Shown in pieces: positions 38,847-45,641 of a DNA stretch of 64,000 nucleotides (position 1 is its first letter; each line of letters starts with the position of its first letter). The stretch is from Rubrivivax sp. GTDB lineage: Bacteria; Pseudomonadota; Gammaproteobacteria; Burkholderiales; Burkholderiaceae_C. The DNA lies in contig JADJHR010000004.1 in NCBI GenBank assembly GCA_016707445.1, positions 1-64,000 of the forward strand, given 5' to 3'. The notes beneath the pieces were generated by a model. That model ran no database searches and was not told the DNA's origin. It saw nothing but the letters and a program-made list of their open reading frames with translations. The position numbers were made by a program, and so were the translations under genes.

Positions 38847-39515
38847 TCAAGGGCCGGGAAACTCGAGCAGCAGCCGCACCACGTCGGTGGCGGCCACCTC
38901 GGCCGCGGCCAGGCGCACCACCGCCACCCGGCGCGCGCGCAACTGGTTGCGCACCTGTTCGCCGCGCGCCTGGGCCAGGCGCTGGTCGGCCGCGTCGCCG
39001 CTGCCGGCGGCAGCATCGCCGGGCGCGGCCAGCTGACTCACCCGTGCGCGTGGCTGGCGGCGCAGGATCTCGGCCACCTTGTCGAGCACCACCGCCAACG
39101 CAGGCTTGACGGCCTGGCGTGCCGGATCGAAGCAGAAGTGCCGCGGCACCTCGACCGACAGCAGGCCATCGGCCTCGGCCTGGATGCGCACCGGCGTGCC
39201 TTCGAACCAAGACTGCAGCCAGCGGCGCTCAAGCTCCAGGGCCGTGCCCGGGCGCACCGGGGCAGGCGTGGCCACCGACTCCGGCGCACGCGCCGATGCA
39301 GCCGCAGCGGGTGGCGCCACTGGGGCCGGCGCGCGCCCAGGGCCCGCGGCGGGTGAAGTGGATGAAGGTGCCGATGACGGCGCCGGGCCGGCGCAGGCCT
39401 GCAACAGCAGCACCGCGGCAAACAGGGCCAGGCCACCGACACGGCCGATCGCGTGGGCGACGCCACGGGCGAAGCGACTTGCGCAGGCCGCCGCCAGCGG
39501 CCTGTCAGCGCGCAC
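38847..39515 (-). CDS. OmpA-like lipoprotein at the end of the Mce operon
   Basis: The GTG at 39515 was chosen because it overlaps the stop of the upstream gene and gives a lipoprotein signal peptide ending LLLQAC. A Pro/Ala-rich linker (~60 residues) follows, then a domain with FDPARQAVKPALAVVLDKVA and QRLAQARGEQVRNQLRARRV, the outline of an OmpA/MotB peptidoglycan-binding domain. The usual GHTD and N-x-x-L-S-x-x-R-A residues are weak, so binding is uncertain. It is the last gene of an Mla/Mce-type operon and may tie the transport machinery to the wall. 222 residues. Confidence 0.65.
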   Translation of the reverse strand: MRADRPLAAACASRFARGVAHAIGRVGGLALFAAVLLLQACAGPAPSSAPSSTSPAAGPGRAPAPVAPPAAAASARAPESVATPAPVRPGTALELERRWLQSWFEGTPVRIQAEADGLLSVEVPRHFCFDPARQAVKPALAVVLDKVAEILRRQPRARVSQLAAPGDAAAGSGDAADQRLAQARGEQVRNQLRARRVAVVRLAAAEVAATDVVRLLLEFPGP

Positions 39516-40158
39516 GGGCAACGCCCTGCTGCAGCTCGGTTTCGACCCAGGGCAGCAGCGCATCGAACACGTCGGCCGTGGCCTCGGACAACGCCGCCAC
39601 CGCTGCCGCCGAATCGGCACGGCCCGCGGCCACCGTGGTCACGAAGTGGCGCTGCGCCACGCGCACCCGCGTGCGCCGGTCATAAAGCCCGGCCGTCAGC
39701 GCCAGCCGGCCCCGCCCCGGAGCCACCCTCACGTCGTGATGCAGATCGTCGACGCCGATCACCAACAACCAGTCGGCGCGCAGCGGATCACCCAGCATGC
39801 CGACGGCCGTGGCCACGCCGCGGGCCTGAAGGCGGCGTTGCAGCAGCTGTGGCAAGCGGCGCACCGGGCGTTCGGTCCAGGTGGCGTACTGGTAGAACGC
39901 GTACTCGTTTTCGCGCCGCGAATAGGCGATCGCCTGCGTGTCACCCAGCGCCTGCGCCGGCTGCGCCTGGATCAGCAGTGCATCGACGATCGTCTGCGCG
40001 CGCCGTGTCACGTCGGGGCGTGCGTCGGTCAGGCTCAGCTGCACGTTTGCCGCCGGCTCGCCACCGACCTCGACGGTCACGCAGCTGCTGAGCAACGGCA
40101 ACAGCAGCGCCAGCAGCAACTGCACCCGTCGAGTCCTGAGCAGCACCGGCCGCGTCAT
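39505..40158 (-). CDS. ABC-type transport auxiliary lipoprotein (PqiC/DUF330 type)
   Basis: A 217-residue outer-membrane-type lipoprotein: signal peptide MTRPVLLRTRRVQLLLALLL with lipobox LSSC (Cys26), then a mature domain with YSRRENEYAFYQYATWTERP and LPQLLQRRLQARGV. These are family traits of the auxiliary lipoproteins that accompany MCE transporters, such as PqiC. It would receive or pass lipids between the membranes. It overlaps the mce gene before it and the OmpA-like gene after it, so it is firmly part of the operon. Confidence 0.82.
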   Translation of the reverse strand: MTRPVLLRTRRVQLLLALLLPLLSSCVTVEVGGEPAANVQLSLTDARPDVTRRAQTIVDALLIQAQPAQALGDTQAIAYSRRENEYAFYQYATWTERPVRRLPQLLQRRLQARGVATAVGMLGDPLRADWLLVIGVDDLHHDVRVAPGRGRLALTAGLYDRRTRVRVAQRHFVTTVAAGRADSAAAVAALSEATADVFDALLPWVETELQQGVARAR

Positions 40159-41144
40159 GGCTTCACCTCGCCGGGGCCCAACTGTCGGCGGCCCGGGCCG
40201 AGCAGCGCGGCGCGCGGATCGCGCAGGCCGTCGAGCATGCGGGTCGTGGCCTCCATGCTCAATCGAAGTTCGTTGGTGGCCACGCTGGACTGGTCGTCGA
40301 ACTGCATGGCCGTGGCTTCGAGCCGCCCTGCCGTGCTGGCGGTCTGACGCTCGATCGCATCGACAGCCGCCGCCGCGCGGCCGACCGCGCTGCGCAGTTC
40401 GGCCAGCGTCTGCTCACCCTGTGCCAGCGTGCTGCCAAGGCGCTGGCCGGTCTGCTCGACCACCCCCGTCACGCGTTCGCCCGCGTCGCCCAGGCGGCGC
40501 GCCGTCGCGGCGATCGACGTCGCCGCCAGGCCGGTGCGTTCGAGCGCCCGGTCGACGGTTGCCAGGCGCTTCTGCAACCCGACCGACAAGTCACGCAGGC
40601 TGCGCACGGTGTCCATCACGTCGCGCCGGTTGTCGTCAGACAGCAACTGGTTCAGGCTGGTCAGCGTGGTCGATGCCAGATCGCCGACCTGGCTGACACG
40701 GCCGGTCAGCTCGGTCAGGTCGGACCGACCTTCGGCGATCACCGGCAGGTGATCGTCATCGGGGATGACCGTCAAGGGCGCACCCGGCGGCGCCGGGTTG
40801 ACCAGGTTGACGGTTGCGATTCCGGTGACGAAATTGCGCGTGATCACTGCCACCGTGTTGGTCAGCACCGGCACCCGGCGATTGACGCGCAACTCGACGC
40901 GCACCCGGTTGAGCTTGCGCGCCGACAGCGCATAGTCCTCGACGCGACCGACCTTGATGCCGCGCACGTTGACATCGGCCCCCACCTGCAGACCGTCCAG
41001 TTGCTGGTTCTCGAAGTAGATCACATAACGGTTGAAATCAGCGCGACCGCCGATGTTCGTCAGCCACACCAGCGCGATCACCAGCGCCAGCAGCAAGGCC
41101 AGCACCGCAGCACCCACATAGGTATAGCGTGCTTCAGCTTCCAT
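40155..41144 (-). CDS. MCE-domain periplasmic lipid-binding protein (MlaD type)
   Basis: A 329-residue protein with one N-terminal membrane helix (YVGAAVLALLLALVIALVWL), an MCE domain (residues ~38-120, with DGLQVGADVNVRGIKVGRVE and ITRNFVTGIATVNLVNP), and a long helical tail rich in Ala, Thr and Arg. MCE proteins form hexameric rings or tubes that carry lipids across the periplasm. The ATG at 41144 overlaps the end of the ATPase gene; an upstream in-frame ATG lies inside that gene. The long coiled tail suggests a needle-like rather than short MlaD-type assembly. Confidence 0.88.
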   Translation of the reverse strand: MEAEARYTYVGAAVLALLLALVIALVWLTNIGGRADFNRYVIYFENQQLDGLQVGADVNVRGIKVGRVEDYALSARKLNRVRVELRVNRRVPVLTNTVAVITRNFVTGIATVNLVNPAPPGAPLTVIPDDDHLPVIAEGRSDLTELTGRVSQVGDLASTTLTSLNQLLSDDNRRDVMDTVRSLRDLSVGLQKRLATVDRALERTGLAATSIAATARRLGDAGERVTGVVEQTGQRLGSTLAQGEQTLAELRSAVGRAAAAVDAIERQTASTAGRLEATAMQFDDQSSVATNELRLSMEATTRMLDGLRDPRAALLGPGRRQLGPGEVKP

Positions 41145-41937
41145 CGATGCGGTCTCCGTGAAGCATTGTACGAACCGAAAAATACTCATTCAGCCAGCGG
41201 TCATCCACCGCCGTCACCTCGGCCACGCTGCCATCGGCCAGCACCCTGCCCTGGGACAGCACGATGACGCGGTCGACCACGGTCAGCAGCGTGTCCAGAT
41301 CGTGCGTGACCACCAGCACCGTGATGCCCAGCTCGTCGACCAGCGAGCGCACCAGACGGTCGAAGCCGCGCGCGGTGATCGGGTCCAGCCCCGAGGTCGG
41401 CTCGTCGAGGAACAGGATCTCGGGCTCGAGCGCGATCGCGCGTGCGATCGCGGCGCGCTTGCGCATGCCGCCCGACAGCGCACTGGGCATCTTGCCCCCG
41501 GCATCGGCCGGTAGTCCGGCCTGCAGCAATCGCAAGGCCACCAGCTGGTCGATCGTGGCCGCTGCCAACCTCGTGTGCTCGTGCAAGGGCACGGCCACGT
41601 TCTGCGCGACGCTGAGCGACGAGAACAGGGCGCCGTCCTGGAACATCATGCCGAAGCGCCGGCGCACCGCGTTGCGCTCGGCCTGCGGCGCCGACCACAT
41701 GTCGGTGCCAAGCAAGCGTACCTGACCGCCGCTGGGGCGGTGCAGCCCGATCATCTCGCGCAGCAGCACCGACTTGCCGCTGCCGCTGCCACCGATCAGC
41801 GCCACCAGCGATCCGCGCGGCACGCTGAACGACACACCGTCGTGCACCGTCTGCGCGCCGAAGCGCGTGACGATGCCGTCGACCTCGATCACCGGGCCCC
41901 TGTCGGGTGCAACCTGCGGCTCTGGATCGGCGACCAA
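41134..41937 (-). CDS. ABC transporter ATPase of the Mce system (MlaF type)
   Basis: The 267-residue ATPase powers the MlaE-type permease. Walker A is LIGGSGSGKSVLLREMIGL, the signature ALSGGMRKRAAIARAIA, Walker B EILFLDEPTSGLDPITARGF, and the switch His is in VVTHDLDTL. The GM-R-K-R form of the signature is typical of MlaF/TtgA2. The start is taken as TTG 41937, just after the permease stop (41939), because no ATG or GTG lies between that stop and the first conserved residues (VIEVDGIVTRFGAQTVHDGV). Confidence 0.92.
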   Translation of the reverse strand: MVADPEPQVAPDRGPVIEVDGIVTRFGAQTVHDGVSFSVPRGSLVALIGGSGSGKSVLLREMIGLHRPSGGQVRLLGTDMWSAPQAERNAVRRRFGMMFQDGALFSSLSVAQNVAVPLHEHTRLAAATIDQLVALRLLQAGLPADAGGKMPSALSGGMRKRAAIARAIALEPEILFLDEPTSGLDPITARGFDRLVRSLVDELGITVLVVTHDLDTLLTVVDRVIVLSQGRVLADGSVAEVTAVDDRWLNEYFSVRTMLHGDRIDGS

Positions 41938-41938
41938 A

Positions 41939-43057
41939 TCAGATCTCCATGGCCTGCAGCAGCACGGCAAAGGCGGCGTCGAGCAGGATCACGGCGACGA
42001 TGCTCTGCACCACGGTCGAGGTGGTGGCCGCACCGACAGCGCGTGTGTCGCGCCCCACCGTCATGCCCATGCGCGTGCCGATGACTGCGATCACCAACGC
42101 GAACACCGGCGCCTTCAAAAGGCCGACCAGCACGTGACGCACGTCCAGTACGTCCTGCAGCCGCGCCACGAAGGCGGTGGCGGTGATGTCGAGCATCGAG
42201 CCGGTGATCGCCATCGCCCCCAGCAGGCTCATCACGTCACCGACGAACACCAGCAGCGGCAGCGCCAGCATCAGCGCCAGCACTCGCGGCACCACCAGCA
42301 CCTGCCAGGGGTCCAGGCCCAGCGTGCGGATGGCGTCGATTTCCTCGGTCAGTCGCATCGACCCCAGCTGCGCCGTGAAGGCCGCACCTGAGCGCCCGGC
42401 CACGACCACGGCAACGATGATGGGCGCGAATTCGCGCGTGGCACCAATGCCGACACCGTCGACGACGAAGATGTTGGCGCCGTACTGCTCGGCCTGCAGC
42501 CCCAGCAGGTAGGCCATGACGACGCCGATCAGTGCCGTCACCAGCGCCACCACCGGGATCGCGTCGAGCCCGGTCTGTTCGAGCTGCACCACCAGTTCAC
42601 GCATGCGCAGCCGGTGCGGCCGCAGCAGCAGCGAGGCCATCGCCACCAGCGTACCGCCCAGCTGGTTGGCATGCCCGGTCAGCAGCTCGACCAGCAGTGT
42701 CACCCGCCTTCCCACCCCCGCCAGCCAGGACTGGCGCCTCGGGGCCGGTGGCGGCGGGCCGACGGCCAACTGCTCGCGCACGCGATCGATGATGCGGCGG
42801 TGGCCTTCATTCAGCCCGGTCCAGGCGAGTGTCGACGCGGCGTCAACCTCAAGATCCAGACGACGCAGCAGCACCATTGCCCCAGCCGAGTCGATCTGCT
42901 CAAGCGCCGACGCATCGATGCCAGTGTCGGCCGGCAGCGTCAGGCGCTGCAGCCGGGCTTCGATGCTTTCGAGCCGGGCCAGTCGCCAGGCCCCTTGCAG
43001 GTACAGCACGCTGCGACCGCCCTCGGTGTGCAGTCGGAACCAGGTCGGCTCAGTCAT
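41939..43057 (-). CDS. Mce/Mla ABC permease with N-terminal STAS-like domain
   Basis: Of 372 residues, the first ~95 form a soluble STAS-like domain (SVLYLQGAWRLARLESIEAR; DASALEQIDSAGAMVLLRRL). Residues ~120-372 form the MlaE permease with about five membrane helices and VVAGRSGAAFTAQLGSMRLT followed by EEIDAIRTLGLDPWQVLVVP. In the E. coli Mla system the STAS protein MlaB is separate; here it is fused to the permease. The gene heads a five-gene operon for retrograde or anterograde phospholipid traffic between membranes. Direction of transport cannot be read from sequence. Confidence 0.92.
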   Translation of the reverse strand: MTEPTWFRLHTEGGRSVLYLQGAWRLARLESIEARLQRLTLPADTGIDASALEQIDSAGAMVLLRRLDLEVDAASTLAWTGLNEGHRRIIDRVREQLAVGPPPPAPRRQSWLAGVGRRVTLLVELLTGHANQLGGTLVAMASLLLRPHRLRMRELVVQLEQTGLDAIPVVALVTALIGVVMAYLLGLQAEQYGANIFVVDGVGIGATREFAPIIVAVVVAGRSGAAFTAQLGSMRLTEEIDAIRTLGLDPWQVLVVPRVLALMLALPLLVFVGDVMSLLGAMAITGSMLDITATAFVARLQDVLDVRHVLVGLLKAPVFALVIAVIGTRMGMTVGRDTRAVGAATTSTVVQSIVAVILLDAAFAVLLQAMEI

Positions 43058-43103
43058 CGCGCCCCGATCGCCTTCGCCGCCGGCATCGACACCAGCGCGC
43101 GCC

Positions 43104-43415
43104 TCATCGCACAGGCGCGGCCCATTGCTGCATCACGCCTTGCGCGCGCCGCCACAGCCCGTAGCCCCACCAGATGCGGCCGGCCCAGCGCAGGCTGCGC
43201 CGCGGGCGCAGCACCAGTGTCAGTGTCAGTGCGCCAATTACCCACTGCGGGTTGGCACGCATCCACTGCAGTCCGGCGCGCACGCGGTCGGCCAGCGCCA
43301 GCGGTGCATGCAGCACGGCGGCCTGCCCGGCGACCACCAGGCGCAACTCGGCGCTGCGCATACACAGCGCCTCACGCCGCTGCTGCAGCTGCTGGCGGCG
43401 GTGCTCGAAGCCCAT
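43104..43415 (-). CDS. YqjK-like small membrane-associated protein
   Basis: A 103-residue basic protein whose ATG (43415) overlaps the TGA of the preceding gene (TGATG). It begins MGFEHRRQQLQQRREALCMR, a helical Arg/Gln-rich segment. A hydrophobic stretch follows (PQWVIGALTLTLVLRPRRSL), and it ends WGYGLWRRAQGVMQQW. Position after YqjE and YqjD-like genes and overall shape suggest the YqjK slot of that cluster. Function unknown. Confidence 0.6.
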   Translation of the reverse strand: MGFEHRRQQLQQRREALCMRSAELRLVVAGQAAVLHAPLALADRVRAGLQWMRANPQWVIGALTLTLVLRPRRSLRWAGRIWWGYGLWRRAQGVMQQWAAPVR

Positions 43416-43813
43416 CAGCGGGATGCAGACGGATCGTGAGCGCCGAGCGCCGCGCGGTCGCGTCGCAATTCGTCCAGGCTGGCCTCGAAGGGCGCGCCAC
43501 CGGCCTGCTGGCGGCGGCGCGCCATGCGCCACGCCAGCCCCGCGCCGACCAGGAAAGCCAACGACAGCACACCCAGCGCCAACAGGCGGTGGGCAGGCTC
43601 GACCAGCAGCACGACGAACAGGCTGAACAGCAGCAGGCCGACACAGCAGGCCATGGCGGCCACGACCAACCAGGCCAGGGATTCCAGCAAGCGCAGCTTT
43701 TCCTGCTGCAGTTCGGTGGCCAGCAGCTGCAGCCGCACTTCGGCCAGTTCAGAGCCGCTGATCAGCAGGCGCCGCAAGGACGCCAGCAGGCCGCTGCGCG
43801 AGTCGCCGATCAT
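43415..43813 (-). CDS. YqjE-type phage-holin-like membrane protein
   Basis: A 132-residue protein with an N-terminal helix (SLRRLLISGSELAEVRLQLL), two adjacent membrane segments (LESLAWLVVAAMACCVGLLL; LLALGVLSLAFLVGAGLAW) and a charged tail. It matches the YqjE/holin-superfamily III proteins found next to YqjD. These inner-membrane proteins are linked with stationary phase in E. coli; their role is not established. It lies 65 bases after the DUF883 gene. Confidence 0.8.
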   Translation of the reverse strand: MIGDSRSGLLASLRRLLISGSELAEVRLQLLATELQQEKLRLLESLAWLVVAAMACCVGLLLFSLFVVLLVEPAHRLLALGVLSLAFLVGAGLAWRMARRRQQAGGAPFEASLDELRRDRAALGAHDPSASR

Positions 43814-43878
43814 GGCAGTCGGAGCCGCTCAGTCGTCGGCAAGGCGCCGCTCAGCAGAGGCACGGCGCGGGCACCCGC

Positions 43879-44190
43879 TCAACGGCGTCCGATGAGCAGG
43901 CCGACCAGCAGGCCGAAACCGGCGGCCACGCCGATCGACTGCCACGGATGGTCGTGCACGTAATCGTCGGCCTTGCGCCCGGCCACCTTGGCACGTTCGA
44001 CGGCGGCCGATTGCAAGCCGTGCAGGCTGTCCTTGGCGTTCAGCAGGCGCGACCGGACGCGCTCGCGCAGCGCCGTCGCCTCGGCGCCCATGTCACTGGC
44101 GCTGGCCTTGAGCAGTTCTTCGGCGTCCTGGATGACGTTCTTCAGATCGGTCACGAGCTTTTCACGCTGGACTTCGCTCAATTCATTCAT
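43879..44190 (-). CDS. DUF883 (YqjD/ElaB) inner-membrane protein
   Basis: A 103-residue protein. The N-terminal ~80 residues are amphipathic helix (KLVTDLKNVIQDAEELLKAS). A conserved YVHDHPWQSIGVAAGFG precedes the single C-terminal membrane segment, which ends LLIGRR. This is the DUF883 family, whose E. coli members YqjD and ElaB anchor ribosomes or protect the membrane in stationary phase. The start at 44190 (MNELSEVQREKL) follows GGAGTGAAACC. First of a three-gene set on the minus strand. Confidence 0.88.
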   Translation of the reverse strand: MNELSEVQREKLVTDLKNVIQDAEELLKASASDMGAEATALRERVRSRLLNAKDSLHGLQSAAVERAKVAGRKADDYVHDHPWQSIGVAAGFGLLVGLLIGRR

Positions 44191-44376
44191 GGTTTCACTC
44201 CTGATTGTTGTCACGATAGCCAAACACCATAACCCGAGGTGGACGACGACACAAGCCGGGCACGGCAACCCTCGCCATGGTGGGGCTGCAGGCAGCGCCG
44301 TCGCTGGTGCCGCCGGCAGGCCCTTCGATCGGCGCTGGGCAGGCGCGACGACGCGGCTGTCTGCAGCCTTGTCGGC

Positions 44377-44976
44377 TCAGCGCGGCGAAAGCCGCTGCAG
44401 CTCGTCCAGCGTGTTCACGTTGGCAAAGGCCGCAGCATCGTCGAAGCGGACCTGCGCGCAGCGGTGCTGCGCCGTCCAGCGGTCGATCTTGCGTTCGCCT
44501 GCGGCGGTGGCGCGCACCAGGCTTTCGAGCAGGTCGGCGCGCAGCAGGCAGAACACCGGCTGCGGCTGCAGCCGGCCCGATTCCTCGGTGACCGGCATCG
44601 CGATCTCGGCCTGCTCGGCCAGCAGGGCCTGGGCCAGTCGGCTGACCAGGTCAGCGGGGAACAGCGGCGCGTCACAGGGCACCGTGACCAGGTAGGGCGT
44701 GCCGCATTGCTCCAGCCCGGCCAGGAAGCCCGCCAGCGGGCCCGGGTAGTCGGGCAAGGCATCGGGGAACACCGGGGCACCCAGTGCTTCGTAGGCGCCG
44801 ATGTTGCGGTTGGCATTGATCATCAGCTCACCCACCTGCGGCTGCAGCCGCAGCAGCGCGTTCATCGCCAGCGGCATGCCCTGCCAGGACTGCAGACCCT
44901 TGTCGACACCGCCCATGCGGCTGCCGCGGCCGCCGGCCAGCACCAGGCCGGTGATCTGCGGCAGCGGGATGGTCAT
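44377..44976 (-). CDS. mobA: Molybdenum cofactor guanylyltransferase
   Basis: MobA links GMP to molybdopterin to make the MGD cofactor that the formate dehydrogenase of this cluster needs. The nucleotide loop is LVLAGGRGSRMGGVDKGLQS, followed by NANRNIGAYEALGAPVFPD, PGPLAGFLAGLEQC and TVPCDAPLFPADL. It ends with FANVNTLDELQRL, all MobA landmarks. Start 44976 (MTIPLPQITGL) or the ATG at 45000, which lies two bases after the upstream stop. It is the last gene of the FDH maturation run. Confidence 0.93.
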   Translation of the reverse strand: MTIPLPQITGLVLAGGRGSRMGGVDKGLQSWQGMPLAMNALLRLQPQVGELMINANRNIGAYEALGAPVFPDALPDYPGPLAGFLAGLEQCGTPYLVTVPCDAPLFPADLVSRLAQALLAEQAEIAMPVTEESGRLQPQPVFCLLRADLLESLVRATAAGERKIDRWTAQHRCAQVRFDDAAAFANVNTLDELQRLSPR

Positions 44977-45001
44977 GATCGTTCGGTTCTCGGTTTCCAT
45001 G

Positions 45002-45634
45002 TCAATCCAGCAGGTCGAAACCCTGAGTCTCCACCTGCACGAAGGCACGCGTCAGTTCGGCCAGCGCACGTGTGAGCTGCGCCTTCGGGTGCGCAAGCAC
45101 CGCGTCGCACATCGTCTCGACCCAGGGTTGCACGTGGGCGCGAAAGAAGCGCCGCTGCTGCTCCAGGTTGCACAGCGCCACGTCGTCCCCGGCCACCAGC
45201 CAGCGCATGACCTCGAACACGAAGGCGACGTGGTCTTCGGTCTCGCCGCGCCGCGCGTCACGCGTCAGGCCCAGCCGCGCCAGGTCGTCGCGCAAGGCGG
45301 CCAGCGGCCTTTCGTTGAGAAAGCCCGCGAGATGGTACGACCCGTAGAGAAACAGCTCGGGCTTGCCGACACCGCCGAACAGCGCGTCCCATTCCTGCGC
45401 CGCGACCGCCGCCGTGGTGCTGCGCAGCGCGGACACCAGGTCCTGCCACGGGGCTTCGAGATGACCGCCGGGCACCGGTGCCTGCGTCACGGCATGCGCA
45501 AAGTCGGCCAGCAGCGCGGCGTCGGGCGCGGCCCACCACAGGCGAGACAGCAGGCCGTAAAGCTCGGCCCGCGCCAGTTCCTCGCTGTCGTCGGCGCTGG
45601 CAAAACTCAAAGCGCGCAGTTCGCCTTCGTTCAT
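45002..45634 (-). CDS. TorD/DmsD-like molybdoenzyme chaperone
   Basis: A 210-residue all-helical protein with LARAELYGLLSRLWW at the N-terminus, GKPELFLYGSYHLAGFLNER, and ETEDHVAFVFEVMRWLVAGD. The latter corresponds to the E-x-x-D-H motif of TorD-family redox enzyme maturation proteins. Such chaperones bind the Tat signal of the catalytic subunit until the cofactor is inserted. It sits between the ferredoxin-like gene and mobA in the FDH cluster, so the likely client is the FDH catalytic subunit. Start 45634 (MNEGELRALS) was preferred to an in-frame ATG 33 bases up. Confidence 0.85.
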   Translation of the reverse strand: MNEGELRALSFASADDSEELARAELYGLLSRLWWAAPDAALLADFAHAVTQAPVPGGHLEAPWQDLVSALRSTTAAVAAQEWDALFGGVGKPELFLYGSYHLAGFLNERPLAALRDDLARLGLTRDARRGETEDHVAFVFEVMRWLVAGDDVALCNLEQQRRFFRAHVQPWVETMCDAVLAHPKAQLTRALAELTRAFVQVETQGFDLLD

Positions 45635-45641
45635 CGGCGGC

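Noticed and set aside
36566..39016. 816-codon open frame on the minus strand opposite glpD and DUF962
   Set aside because: It is antisense to two well-supported genes, has low-complexity His/Gln/Arg-rich content, and matches no family; typical of high-GC shadow frames.
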